A stretch of DNA of 64,000 nucleotides from Spisula solida (GCA_947247005.1 OX365946.1:8936453-9000452), one strand, 5' to 3'. Shown: positions 52,401-58,732, numbered from the stretch's first letter. The notes: a model not told the origin generated them from the letters alone. Numbers and translations are program-made.

Positions 52401-55400
52401 TAACACCCTGTATATGTCAGACTGTTACGTTTGATGTATGTTACAGGGAAGTCATTCTACCAAGGTTGAAGCTATTATAAGATGTTTGTTAGAGATACAT
52501 CAGGAGGATCCTTCAGCTAAATCACTCGTCTTCTCAACTGTAAGTAGGTCTAGTAGTAATAAGTTCAAACTGTATATAAACTCCATTAATTTTAGTCGAT
52601 AGTTTAAGCATTTGATTTAAATCTCCTGCATTGATGTTTACAAACATGAATCAGACCAGTCTACTGTCTCAAACCCTATGTTTGGCCCATTTACTGTATT
52701 TGGTATGTAGCAAAAGCAATGTTTCTCTGGTGAGCGAATTCTTGTTTTTAGTGATCAATCTTCATCCATGGAATGTCAACCATTGGCTTGTGTAGTCACT
52801 AGAGGTCACAATTTTGGCTTAAATTTTATGAAATTTGGTCACAATGATCATCTCAACAAATCTAGGTCTAATCATTGAAAAATCTTGTTCAGTCACTAGA
52901 GGTTGTTACAGTTTTGATGTTATATTTATCAAACATGGTCACGAAGATCGTCTCAAGAATATCTAGGTCAAGTTTTAATATGAACAAATGCACTGCATCC
53001 AGCGGGGATTTCCCATCAGGTTTTTGGATAATCTGATCGAGGAAAAAAATGACTAAGGAATTTGTTTGCTCCACAGAGAATAAAGATCTAGCCTCTGGCT
53101 ACCAGACAGCACCACATAGGAGACCAGGCGAACAAATACTTAGAAAAGAGTGTTTCCGATCTAGGAGACAGGTTGCACTGATATGCCCTATAAATAGTTA
53201 TTACAGTTTTACACTCGTCTTTTATTAGCTATTTATATTTCAATTCAACATATTCACAAGTTGGCGCGCTATGTCGTGTGACGACGTCGCGTAAAGGTGC
53301 GATGACGTCGCGTTAAATGATGTGACGTCATTTCCGACGTTGCCATATTGGTTTTTTTTACATGGGATTAAATAAAATATGTATTTTTTTAATAATGTTC
53401 ATGGTTTGAATCAGGCTTATTTGCCGAAACGTTATTAAAAGAGTGGAAATGTATTTATATTTCATATTGGAAAAATAAATTAAACAAGATTGGTTCTCAA
53501 ATCTTGAGCAACAACTTGCCTCTACCTGAAGTGGGACGTGAAATTCAGTCTACCGAATCATTATTTCTGCATCCGGTCTGTCAAAAAAAATTGGCCATAG
53601 CCAATGCAACTACAACAACAACAGTCACGTGTTTTTCGCATGTAATCGTTAATGGGGATTTTCCCGGCCGCTGTGCGGCCGGAGATAAATCCCCTATTAT
53701 GTGTCATCCAGTTTCAAAATCTAGGTCAAATCATGGAAAAGCCTTTTGTGTGTTGTAGAGACTGTATTTTTAGCTCACCTGTCACAAAGTGACAGAGTGA
53801 GCTTTTGTGATCACTCTTCGTCCATCATCCGTCCGTCAACAATTTGCTTGTGTAGACACTAGAGGTCACAATTTTGGCCTAATCATTATGAAACTTGGTT
53901 ACAATGGCCATATTAATCTAGGTCAAGTTCGATATTGGGTCATCTGGGGTCAAAACTAGGTCACAAGGTCAAATCATGGGAAAACCTTGTGTAGTCATTA
54001 GAGGTCACAATTTTGACCTCATCTTTATGAACTTGGTCACAATGATTATCTCAACAAAATCTAGGTCAAGTTCGATATTGGGTCATCCGGGGTTAAAAAC
54101 TGGGTCACAAGGTCAAATTATAGAAAAACTTTGTGTAGTCACTAAAGGTCACAATTTTGACCTAATCTTTATGAAACTTGGTCACAATGATCATCACAAC
54201 AAAATCTAGGTCAAGTTCGATATTGGGTCATCCGGGGTCAAAAACTAGGTCACCAGGTCAAATCATAGAAAAACCTTGTGTAGTCACTAGAGGTCAAAAT
54301 TTTTACCTAATCTTTATGAAACTTAGTCACAATGATTATCACAACAAAATCTAGGTCATGTTCAATATTTGGTCATCTAGGGTAAAAAACTAGGTCACAA
54401 GGTCAAATCATAGAAAGACCTTGCATAGTCACTAGAGGTCACAATGTTAGCCTAATCCTTATGAAACTTGGTCAGAGTGATCATCTCAGCAACATCTAGG
54501 TCAAGTGCTATATTGCTTCATATGGGACCAAGAACTAGGTCACTAGGTCAAATCACAGATCTTGCATGTACTGCTTCAACAGGTGAGCGACCTAGGGCCC
54601 TTTGGGACCTCTTGTTCACTGGATCTTCATGCAAGTTGCAATGCTCAGAATGTTTGTCTAAATTGAAACAAGGTAAAGCTTCAATATCAGTCATGTAAAG
54701 AACAAGGTCACTGATTAAGACAACATGAAACCTTGTGCTTCCAAAAATGGCTGCATTTTCTTGAATCTTAGTCAGAAATTGTAAATGATTATTTAGGGGC
54801 CTGCATGCCCTACTACAACAGGCGAACGACCAAGACCCCTTGGACCCTCTTGTTATAAAATGTGCTGGTTGTAATGCTAATAATTCATTCACCTGTCAGG
54901 CTGTGTACTACTGTATCTAGCAGACTGCTAGAATATTTCATTCATCAACATGATAGCTGATATTCTTCCTTCATTTGTATGATACAGTGGACGGACGTGC
55001 TCAGTGTGATTGCTACAGGTTTAGAAGATAATGGTATTATATACAAGGCTCTATATTCATCAGGAAAATTTCAGGTAACATTTTGTCAATACATGTACCT
55101 TATATTGCGCAATAATAACACAAAGATTATACAATGTCATGTCTTTACTGTATATATTTTGCGCAATAATAACACTTGGAATAATGAATTATACATTATA
55201 TTAACAACTAAATTCAAGTTAGATATTTACTGTACACCAATAGCCAAAAAATCCCAGTTAATTGGTCGGCAAATCCTTCCGTTGGTGTCAACATGTTTTG
55301 TGTGACTCAATACATCCAGAAGGATTTAAGCTATGATCATAAAAGTCAGGATTGATATTTATCCAGATGTGAAGTTGTGTATCTTAAGATTTTGCGGAAA

Positions 55401-57600
55401 CCTATTTTCTGCAGAGTTATGGCCCTTGGATGGAAACCTTTAGTAGGGGGATTGCTTCAGGTGTAATTAACATAAAAATAAAAATGGCTGATAGGGGTTT
55501 TCATATTATTGAGTACTAAAGTCAGGCAATTGTTTAATGTATGACTGTATACTTATCAGCACAGCCTGGCAAATATACGTCATGTATGCAATGATGGTGA
55601 TGAAAGCAGAGATGTAGTGCAGTAGGCTAGCTTACACATACATCACAACCTCTCAAGAGTGGCCCGGCCTCTGTAGAGCAACAACCTCTATAAAATCACC
55701 ACCTAAATTTCCCTAAGCTAATATGTACTTTAAATTTAACCTCTGTAGAGCAACAACCTCGAAACAACGACCAATATTTGCAGCTCCCAAAGGGTTTTGC
55801 TCTACAAAGGTTGTACTGTATATGTTTGTTTTTGCAGGAGAATCTCTCATCGTTCCGACAAGATGAGGAGGTGAAAGTATTGTTGCTACCTGTACATTCA
55901 GGTGCTAACGGTCTCAACCTGATTGAAGCTACACATGTATTACTGGTTGAGCCAATCTTAAACCCAGCGCAGGAACTTCAAGCCATTGGTCGAGTTCATC
56001 GGATTGGGCAAACTAAGTAAATTTTGTCTGATACTAAGTAAATGGGGATGTATTATTGCCATGCTTACTTCCTTTCTGTCCTCTTTGCTGATCAGTCTGT
56101 TAGATTTCATTAAGAATCCCCCCTCTTTGATGAGGGGGGGTGTATATTGCTTTGCTCATGTAGGTAGGTCGGTTGATCTGAAGACCAAATTGTTTCCGAT
56201 CAATACCTCAAGAATGGTTGACCTAGGATCTTCAAACTTTACATGGAGAATGGTCAGTAACAGTAGATTGCCTTAACTTTGAGGTCAGTATGTCAAAGGT
56301 CAAGGTCGCTGTGATCTTTAACATATAACAAATAGTTAATAGAAGTTGTTTTATTATACATGTTATTTTTACATATCCATGTATGTACATTCAATACTGA
56401 ATAAAATCTATCAATCTATCAATAAAATACTGCATGACAGCATTTAAAAAAGGGTAAATATTAATTTGTTGTTTTTAGAGACTTTAGAGATTTCTGTTAT
56501 ATATTTTCAGGGCCACTCATGTTCACCGATTTATCATCAGGAATACAATAGAACAGAAGATGATTGTGTTATTGCAGTCTATGAACAAACATAACGTGTT
56601 TGAGAAATCAGAGGAGAGTTCACTTACCATTGGGGACTTATCTGCATTATTTGCTCAGCAAATAGAGGATGTAGATAGAGAAGGTGTTCATAGTCCTGGG
56701 GAAGACGAGGAATCCAGTCAGGGACGCCAGGATACAGGTGCACATAGTCCGGGGAAAGATGGTGAATCTAGTCAGGTACAAGAGGCATTCGGTCATCAAG
56801 GTGACAGTGTCAGTGACACTCAACAAAATGCAGATAATCCTAATTGCAATGATAATATCCGTCCTGGTCCGAGTTGTGATTCCTCTAATGAATTAAGTGT
56901 ATATGACAGATCTCAAACCAAGTCAAATCTTGGACTACATCAAGGTGAAACTTCACACCCTATGAACCATTCCAGTAACACTGATGATTATAGTGCAGGT
57001 ATTGGTCCTGTATCATCTCTGGTATTAGAAGTAGACGAAAGGTTAGATCAAGGTCAACAAAGGTTAGATCAAGGTCAACAAAGGTTAGAACAAGGTCAAC
57101 AGAATTCAGTTGAAGGTCAACAAAATTTAGATCAAGGTCAAGAGAAGTTAGAGCTAGGTCAAGATACGTTAGATCAAGGTAAACAGAGCTTAGATCAAGG
57201 TCATCAAAGGTTAGATCAAGGTCAAGCTTCTCAACAGACAGACCATACCCATCCCATTAAATCTATAGACATGACTACAGATATCGAGTCGCCTAGTACA
57301 GCATTGCCTGGTCAGCCGCAACATGAGGGCTCTGATAACAATAGTCCTGCTATAATACATGAAGGAGAAACATTAGATCAAACAGAATGTTCTAGAATAT
57401 GTGGTAAGTATGACATGGATATTGGTTGTGAAGGTCAAACTGTGGATCAAAGTGAAGGTCAGATTGTGGGTCAAAGTGAAGGTCAGAGTGTGTGTCAAAA
57501 TGAAGGTCAGATTGTGTGTCAAAGTGAAGGTCAGATTGTGTGTCAAAGTGAAGGTCAAACTGTGGATCAAGGTAAAGGTCAGATTGTGTATCAAAGGTAA
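24630..57600 (+). CDS. SHPRH: E3 ubiquitin ligase/SNF2 translocase SHPRH, complete gene, 30 coding exons
   Basis: The 30 exons join in consistent phase to 5,562 nt, encoding 1,853 aa; human SHPRH is about 1,680. SHPRH is a RAD5/HLTF-class nuclear enzyme that extends ubiquitin chains on PCNA and remodels stalled forks. Domains in order: SNF2 lobe 1 with Walker [10 protein letters not shown] (K376); inserted PHD finger (C533, C535, C554, C557, H562, C565, C580, C583); Walker B variant DEAQ (696-699); inserted RING finger C3HC4 (C1299, C1302, C1315, H1317, C1320, C1323, C1342, C1345); helicase lobe 2 with [11 protein letters not shown] (1479-1489). The linker-histone H15 domain of human SHPRH is not found between exons 4 and 5. 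After about residue 1535 there is a 320-residue acidic, Gln-rich tail not present in vertebrates. Exons 7 and 16 are bordered by junction-spanning tandem arrays. Confidence 0.97.
26200..26540. repeat. MITE relic of the 'GAGAGGTT' type in SHPRH intron 1
   Basis: GGAGAGGTTGTTGCTCAAGA and GTAGAGAGGTTTTACTGTAT face partly inverted copies (TACAGTGCAACCACTACAGA). A related unit is at 55640-55820. Confidence 0.5.
26541..26696. mobile_element. 156-bp MITE nested in another repeat
   Basis: Ends CAGGGGTGATATTTAATATT and AATATTGAACACCACCCCTG are inverted. The right flank GAGAGGTTATACTGT belongs to the surrounding relic, so this is a nested insertion. Confidence 0.7.
26989..27186 (+). CDS. SHPRH: SHPRH coding exon 2
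   Basis: Residues 260-325: [13 protein letters not shown], then [20 protein letters not shown], the conserved Q-motif entry into the SNF2 domain. Acceptor TTGCCACAG, donor GTATGA. Confidence 0.95.
28496..29557 (+). CDS. Zinc finger-OTU protease-like protein, intronless, in SHPRH intron 2
   Basis: 353 codons from the first ATG to TAA; the frame stays open upstream as far as the stop TAG at 28457. Residues 27-113 hold C-X2-C-X12-H-X-C fingers (C29/C32/H45/C47, C74/C77/H90/C92, C95/C98/H111/C113) and a degenerate unit near 57-68. Residues 178-303 look like an OTU cysteine-protease domain: [11 protein letters not shown] gives D180 and C183, and QNHFEPVV gives H299. The tail (328-353) is strongly basic. 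OTU enzymes usually cleave ubiquitin; here that is inferred from motifs only. The lack of introns, enclosure by a repeat and same-strand position in a host intron suggest a transposon-borne or retrocopied gene. TTTTTCCATGTAG at 28448-28459 could also make it a 3' exon. A transposase was not found. Confidence 0.72.
   Translation: MSSFTDPGILHYMLGNKGAHLMHGNIYTCTNCGNSYKTHQGLEKHLCPCCQHGGKIFTRKDRLNQHKCLEKHDCDLCKKTYTSRVRLLNHKCAYCKICNKLFSTVQKKTAHTCVQNSDAVITSTALVSMPFYQPTSPKWQQQMCDTLGFEYTNTLDICTMDVNTPINSLEPTETFNIAGDGNCYFRTLSALITGSELHHLEIRQLLVLHMITIGDNLARFMNTPMNIAKYLFSTRMSQSGAWATQVELFAAAHWLKTCINLYTKTGSTWKWLQYSPACVERDINISTMGIYIHHVNQNHFEPVVAMVNPTVTIPHADADWFTRYLNKKRYINKLMSTRKYRRTRKKKGVRVKK
29948..30620 (-). 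repeat. Reverse-oriented AACAAGAG repeat
   Basis: Begins AACAAGAGATGTCAGAATGC, the reverse complement of a CTCTTGTT end, and carries three 'GACCTTGA...GGCATAGACC' style degenerate units. Confidence 0.45.
30620..30815. repeat. About 50-bp tandem repeat, four units
   Basis: Four imperfect units built on GGTAGAAAATATTTTTTATC and TTGTGGGAACAA. Confidence 0.8.
30820..31135. repeat. About 40-46-bp tandem repeat, seven units
   Basis: Seven imperfect units built on CACATGGACACCTAGTCCCC and TACCATTTAGGTTTTTC, with length variants. Confidence 0.85.
32156..32231 (+). CDS. SHPRH: SHPRH coding exon 3
   Basis: 76 nt, [20 protein letters not shown] then NKYAGV. Acceptor ATGTTACAG, donor GTGAGT. It follows a 5 kb intron that holds the zinc finger-OTU ORF. 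Confidence 0.88.
32270..32720. repeat. Direct duplication of about 290 bp in intron 3
   Basis: 32320-32520 and 32575-32780 share 'CTCATTCAACCTGG', 'GAAAGTTATCAATATATTTGG' and 'CAGAACTGATATCAT' in the same order. Confidence 0.65.
32880..33030 (+). repeat. SINE-like repeat next to exon 4 acceptor
   Basis: CCACATGTGGATTAG, AAGGATAAGTTAGTTACAG and CAGGCAAACTGGTAAG match the repeats at 6655-6895 and 51050-51240. Its tail ends about 20 bp before the acceptor AG at 33050-33051. Confidence 0.65.
33052..33206 (+). CDS. SHPRH: SHPRH coding exon 4, Walker A
   Basis: Encodes [20 protein letters not shown], the ATP-binding loop. The acceptor CATATTTCAG lies about 20 bp from the end of a SINE-like repeat. 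Donor AAG/GTACCT. Confidence 0.95.
33744..34297 (+). CDS. SHPRH: SHPRH coding exon 5, PHD finger
   Basis: A Lys/Arg block ([13 protein letters not shown], probable nuclear localisation signal), a Ser/Asp-rich stretch, six to seven spaced 'NQS' tripeptides, then the PHD finger FECLCG...[17 protein letters not shown]...FKCPHC (residues 531-583). Donor TCA/GTAAGT. Confidence 0.95.
34818..34925 (+). CDS. SHPRH: SHPRH coding exon 6
   Basis: [20 protein letters not shown], helicase motif Ia region, then [12 protein letters not shown]. Acceptor TTATTTCAG, donor CTG/GTTAGT, phase 0. Confidence 0.95.
35030..35183. mobile_element. 154-bp MITE
   Basis: AGGCCTAGACACTAAC and GTTAGTGTCGAGCCCT are inverted ends. 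The interior repeats CACTGGTC. Confidence 0.7.
35484..35595 (+). repeat. SHPRH: 31-bp tandem array duplicating the exon 7 acceptor
   Basis: Four units (the first degenerate) of 31 bp, each with TTTCTATTTATAG/ATGTATA. Intact acceptors end at 35527, 35558 and 35589. Only the last joins exon 6 in frame, because 31 is not a multiple of three. Confidence 0.85.
35590..35716 (+). CDS. SHPRH: SHPRH coding exon 7 (minimum form)
   Basis: [42 protein letters not shown]. The end given uses the first donor (GT at 35717), which yields the ancestral-length protein. The next 30 units each offer an equivalent donor 36 bp apart, up to 36797, so longer in-frame versions are possible. The acceptor is the last of three identical TTTATAG sites. 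Confidence 0.9.
35695..36810 (+). repeat. SHPRH: 36-bp minisatellite, 31 copies, each with a 5' splice site
   Basis: Units start at 35695 and every 36 bp to 36775. Each holds 22 bp of exon 7 3' end (coding VDLPHSN plus one base) and 14 bp of intron starting GTAAGTATATACAT. Variants differ at one or two positions (SNS, SDS, CNS, SYS). Thirty units have exact length; the last diverges into unique intron. The repeat reads open on both strands, as any 36-bp repeat without internal stops would. The 10-bp palindrome GTAGATCTAC occurs in every unit. Confidence 0.97.
37427..37506 (+). CDS. SHPRH: SHPRH coding exon 8
   Basis: [20 protein letters not shown] then AVQWWR. Acceptor CTGTTACAG, donor CGG/GTAAGT. 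Confidence 0.94.
37673..37872. mobile_element. 200-bp MITE with TA target duplication
   Basis: Ends CTGTAAAATCATTTG and TAATAATTTTACAG, with TA on both sides (37671-37672, 37873-37874). No ORF. Confidence 0.75.
37998..38042 (+). CDS. SHPRH: SHPRH coding exon 9, Walker B
   Basis: A 45-nt micro-exon, [15 protein letters not shown], with the DEAQ Walker B variant typical of SHPRH/RAD5. Acceptor AATTTCAG, donor AAG/GTATAC. Confidence 0.94.
38617..39308 (+). mobile_element. Hairpin repeat of TATACCCCC type with a nested insertion
   Basis: The 5' hairpin TATACCCCCAGATAC / TATATGGGGGCTATA is followed by TTGGTCCGTCAGTCGG; the 3' end is GTGATATTTCTTGTT. The unit is split at about 38745-39145 by sequence with ends GGTTCATACCGGCC and TTTGTATGAACC. 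Confidence 0.65.
39391..39469 (+). CDS. SHPRH: SHPRH coding exon 10, motif III
   Basis: [20 protein letters not shown] then IQRSID. The TGTP motif is helicase motif III. Donor ATG/GTAAGT. Confidence 0.95.
39666..40219 (+). mobile_element. AGCTCACCTG-hairpin repeat element, copy 4
   Basis: Short copy in SHPRH intron 10 with about three units, ending CAGGTGAGCGACCTAGGGCC then CTCTTGTT. It is very similar to copy 5. Confidence 0.8.
40461..40624 (+). CDS. SHPRH: SHPRH coding exon 11
   Basis: [20 protein letters not shown], then [17 protein letters not shown]. Acceptor TATTTTAG, donor CAG/GTTGGT. Confidence 0.95.
40641..40668. repeat. AGTA microsatellite
   Basis: Imperfect AGTA/GTAA run just after the exon 11 donor; it contains several GTAAGT-like strings. 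Confidence 0.85.
41310..41417 (+). CDS. SHPRH: SHPRH coding exon 12
   Basis: [20 protein letters not shown] then [16 protein letters not shown]. Donor GAG/GTACGA, phase 0. Confidence 0.95.
41833..41898 (+). CDS. SHPRH: SHPRH coding exon 13
   Basis: 66 nt, [20 protein letters not shown] then SQ. Acceptor ATATTTCAG, donor CAG/GTAAAT. Confidence 0.93.
42058..42195. repeat. 66-bp direct duplication
   Basis: TTTATGGATTGGCAGTCTGA and the following 46 bp occur twice, 66 bp apart, nearly identical. Confidence 0.9.
42448..42530 (+). CDS. SHPRH: SHPRH coding exon 14
   Basis: [20 protein letters not shown] then EFLPINKT, the LRQ.C.HP block at the end of lobe 1. Donor AAC/GTAAGT. Confidence 0.95.
42906..43032 (+). 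CDS. SHPRH: SHPRH coding exon 15
   Basis: [20 protein letters not shown] then [20 protein letters not shown]. Donor GAG/GTAGGC, phase 0. Confidence 0.94.
43080..43295. mobile_element. Probable MITE in intron 15
   Basis: TACTGTAAACCAATTTACTT at the left has a partial inverted partner (TTTAAAGTAATCTGCAGTA) at the right; the interior is TTTCGC-rich. Confidence 0.45.
43666..44267 (+). repeat. SHPRH: 61-bp tandem array, 10 copies, each with the exon 16 acceptor
   Basis: Units start at 43679 and every 61 bp to 44228. Each carries the intron end TTTTATATTACCAG and about 40 bp of exon start. The first two have ACTAG in place of ACCAG. 61 is not a multiple of three, and an upstream start runs into TAG within the array, so only the tenth acceptor gives the SHPRH frame. 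Confidence 0.95.
44228..44404 (+). CDS. SHPRH: SHPRH coding exon 16
   Basis: [20 protein letters not shown], then [14 protein letters not shown]. The acceptor was chosen at CCAG/TATATAG because exon 15 ends in phase 0 and the alternative TATATAG site would give an immediate stop. Donor GTTTGT. Confidence 0.92.
45023..45130 (+). CDS. SHPRH: SHPRH coding exon 17
   Basis: [20 protein letters not shown] then [16 protein letters not shown], a helical region between the lobes. Phase 0 both ends. Confidence 0.92.
45645..45781 (+). CDS. SHPRH: SHPRH coding exon 18
   Basis: [42 protein letters not shown] second AG seven bases on is out of phase. Donor AAG/GTAAGC. Confidence 0.92.
45935..46035 (-). 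repeat. tRNA-like SINE fragment
   Basis: On the minus strand it contains a GGGTTCGATCCCATT B box and an A-box-like start near CCACTTGTA. Not a complete tRNA. Confidence 0.45.
46281..46454 (+). CDS. SHPRH: SHPRH coding exon 19
   Basis: [52 protein letters not shown]. Acceptor TCCATATAG, donor GTATGT. Confidence 0.93.
46924..46992 (+). CDS. SHPRH: SHPRH coding exon 20
   Basis: [20 protein letters not shown] then VEK. The CPFCK pair is conserved in SHPRH. Acceptor TTTTCTAG, donor GTAAGT. Confidence 0.93.
47322..47446 (+). CDS. SHPRH: SHPRH coding exon 21
   Basis: [40 protein letters not shown]. Donor GAG/GTAATG, phase 1. Confidence 0.93.
47601..47826. mobile_element. MITE in SHPRH intron 21
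   Basis: GCGTCAATGAAAAGTTACCA at the left pairs with GTAACTTTTCAGTGACG at the right. A second, shorter copy is at about 62960-63120. Confidence 0.7.
48288..49400. mobile_element. Large foldback element with two interleaved inverted pairs
   Basis: Segment A (48290-48480) is inverted at 48710-48890, and segment B (48485-48660) is inverted at 49200-49390. Marks are GGAAATGACGTCAC against GTGACGTCATTTCC, and GCATCCATCGGGGATTTCCC against GGGAAATCCCGGCTGGATGC in the opposite orientation. It has no long ORF. A 0.7 kb relative is nested at 52978-53698. Confidence 0.8.
49489..49559 (+). CDS. SHPRH: SHPRH coding exon 22
   Basis: [20 protein letters not shown] then EFK. It is separated from exon 21 by a 2 kb intron filled by a foldback element. 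Donor AAG/GTAAAT. Confidence 0.92.
50088..50231 (+). CDS. SHPRH: SHPRH coding exon 23
   Basis: [45 protein letters not shown]. Acceptor TTTATTTCAG, donor GAG/GTGAAT. Confidence 0.94.
50560..50661 (+). CDS. SHPRH: SHPRH coding exon 24
   Basis: [20 protein letters not shown] then [14 protein letters not shown], the helix leading into the RING. Donor AAG/GTAAGT. Confidence 0.95.
50850..51030. repeat. 54-bp tandem repeat, three units
   Basis: GACCAGTTTTCCTGGAATAG starts at 50856, 50910 and 50964, with a fourth truncated start at 51018. It lies in intron 24. Confidence 0.9.
51050..51240 (+). repeat. SINE-like repeat
   Basis: GGTTAGTGCAGTGG, GGGTTTGAATCCTGG (A- and B-box-like), then CCACATGTGGAGAAG and GGTTAAGTTAGATTTGG. 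This is the best-preserved copy of the family in the window. Confidence 0.65.
51304..51375 (+). CDS. SHPRH: SHPRH coding exon 25, first half of RING
   Basis: [20 protein letters not shown] then LGKE. The CPIC pair opens the RING finger. The donor GAG/GTTTCA is weaker than the others in this gene. Confidence 0.92.
51692..51877 (+). CDS. SHPRH: SHPRH coding exon 26, second half of RING
   Basis: [20 protein letters not shown], then [20 protein letters not shown]. Together with exon 25 it completes a C3HC4 RING that recruits an E2. Donor AAA/GTATGT. Confidence 0.95.
52447..52539 (+). CDS. SHPRH: SHPRH coding exon 27
   Basis: [20 protein letters not shown] then [11 protein letters not shown], the start of helicase lobe 2 (motif IV). 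Phase 0 both ends. Confidence 0.95.
52785..53765 (+). mobile_element. AGCTCACCTG-family fragment split by a foldback relative
   Basis: GTCACTAGAGGTCACAATTT units at 52793-52975 resume at about 53699 (GTGTCATCCAG...AAATCTAGGTCA). Between them is a B+A' copy of the 48288-49400 element. Confidence 0.7.
53772..54616 (+). mobile_element. AGCTCACCTG-hairpin repeat element, copy 5
   Basis: Complete copy in SHPRH intron 27 with a perfect 5' hairpin and about five units; its end AGGGCCCTTTGGGACC then TCTTGTT. A second, truncated tail follows to 54854 (GGACCCTCTTGTT). Confidence 0.82.
54988..55074 (+). CDS. SHPRH: SHPRH coding exon 28
   Basis: [20 protein letters not shown] then ALYSSGKFQ. It follows a 2.4 kb intron made almost wholly of nested repeats. 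Confidence 0.95.
55640..55818. mobile_element. MITE relic before exon 29 acceptor
   Basis: CTCTGTAGAGCAACAACCTC occurs twice and TGCTCTACAAAGGTTGTACTG is the inverted end. It stops 20 bp from the exon 29 acceptor. Confidence 0.6.
55838..56016 (+). CDS. SHPRH: SHPRH coding exon 29, motifs V-VI
   Basis: [40 protein letters not shown] and HRIGQT. The arginines of motif VI (R1483, R1486) complete the ATPase site. Donor TAA/GTAAAT; note that retention of this intron would give a TAA almost at once. Confidence 0.96.
56511..57600 (+). CDS. SHPRH: SHPRH coding exon 30 and repeat-rich C-terminal tail
   Basis: It begins [17 protein letters not shown] (end of lobe 2) and [18 protein letters not shown], where vertebrate SHPRH ends. 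A further 320 or so residues are acidic and Gln-rich: heptads of the RLDQGQQ type (residues near 57040-57230), then octads of the GQIVCQSE type (57430-57600). The TAA at 57598-57600 lies inside the octad array, where AGT-GAA has become AGG-TAA. Octad coding continues downstream and, after a 2-bp loss near 57631, in another frame, so the tail seems to have been longer in the past. Confidence 0.88.
57040..57240 (+). repeat. SHPRH: 21-bp coding tandem repeat
   Basis: About nine imperfect units reading (R/N/K/T)LDQGQQ in the SHPRH tail. The period is a multiple of three. Confidence 0.9.
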
Positions 57601-57712
57601 GGTCAGATTGTGTGTCAAAGTGAAGGTCAGATTGTGTCAAAGTGAAGGTCACATTGTGGGTCAAAGTGAAGGTCACATTGTGGGTCAAAGTGAAGGTCCG
57701 ATTGTGAATTCC
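57425..57712 (+). repeat. SHPRH: 24-bp tandem repeat across the SHPRH stop codon
   Basis: About twelve units of 'GAAGGTCAGATTGTGTGTCA' type with an AA(A)GT end, coding GQIVCQSE. The SHPRH stop falls in the middle of the array. Confidence 0.9.
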
Positions 57713-57739
57713 GATGCTGCAGGTGAGGAGTTACGGTGA

Positions 57740-58332
57740 CAATTAATACCAACTAGAACACATACTTCAGACTGTACTATGTTACCCCATAATAATGATC
57801 AGCCCTCTGTACATATTGGTTGTGAACCCCAGTCTAGACATTCATATTTATGATTACCAACTGTACATGTATGTTTGGCTTTCGTAATAAGGTCAAGTAT
57901 TGTATAGAGCAAGACTATGAAAATCCACTTGTAAGTAGTGTTTTTTTCTAAGGTGACTCTTTTATTCTACATCTACTTCTGTTAAATGGGTAGAAATCCT
58001 TGTGTCTTGTATCGGGCGATAAAAATTGTATTGAGGTTACTTTAACTCAGGTTTTACTGTACATATATAGTTATTTTGAAAATGTTGACGTAGAATGAAC
58101 TATTCATGTACATGTGTCTAGAACTCTAACTACTATTATGCTGAAGTGTTTATTTTTTGTATAACTTTGTTCGTGTTTTGACTGTTCTGTGACCTTGCGA
58201 TATTTGTGTTCCCTCATTGGTGGAAACAACACATGTTCCGTATATATTTATATTAAGTATTTTTTTTGTTCCCTCATTGGTAATACATAAAGACGTTAAA
58301 ATTATACCAAAAAATCTATCGCTATTAGAACA
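57740..58332 (+). other. SHPRH 3' UTR and flank
   Basis: AT-rich, no coding exon seen. No consensus AATAAA stands out before the mobile element at 58341. Confidence 0.4.
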
Positions 58333-58424
58333 CATTTATTTAGGGATGGCAAAGGTTACATGAGTACCTCAACCCTCATTTGACAGACTGATAATCGAGT
58401 AGTGAAATCAGTACCCGAGTACTC

Positions 58425-58441
58425 GGGGGGGGGGGGGGGGG
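58425..58441. repeat. Poly-G run of 17
   Basis: Uninterrupted G tract inside the hAT-type MITE, likely to vary in length. Confidence 0.95.
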
Positions 58442-58558
58442 AATTGTTAATCTTGTCTAGTACTGAACATTAAAAGTCATCAACCCTAAAAAAATTCACT
58501 GCCACAAGGTCGCAAGCGTAATCAAAACACACAGACATGCATTGGATAAATTTAAGTA

Positions 58559-58732
58559 CAGTCAGAACTCGATATAAAGACGCTGTTCGTTTCCAAGAAA
58601 AATGTCGTTGTAACGAATATGTCAGTATAATGAATAGATACAAAGAGTGTTTTAATACTTTTGTCCCCAAATATGATGTCACTATAATGAATTTGTCAGT
58701 ATATCGGGTGTCGTTATATCGAGTTCTGACTG
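58559..58732. mobile_element. 174-bp mariner-type MITE nested in the hAT-type MITE
   Basis: Ends CAGTCAGAACTCGATATAA and TTATATCGAGTTCTGACTG are inverted, with TA on both sides (58557-58558, 58733-58734). Confidence 0.9.

Noticed and set aside
54548..54892. 114-codon minus-strand ORF
   Set aside because: Covers the tail of repeat copy 5 and its duplicate; no domain seen and no splice context.
57373..57739. Overlapping ORFs in other frames of the SHPRH tail ([16 protein letters not shown] types)
   Set aside because: Shadows of the 24-bp repeat; only the frame continuous with the helicase domain is supported. The last 40 codons were kept only as evidence of a former longer tail.
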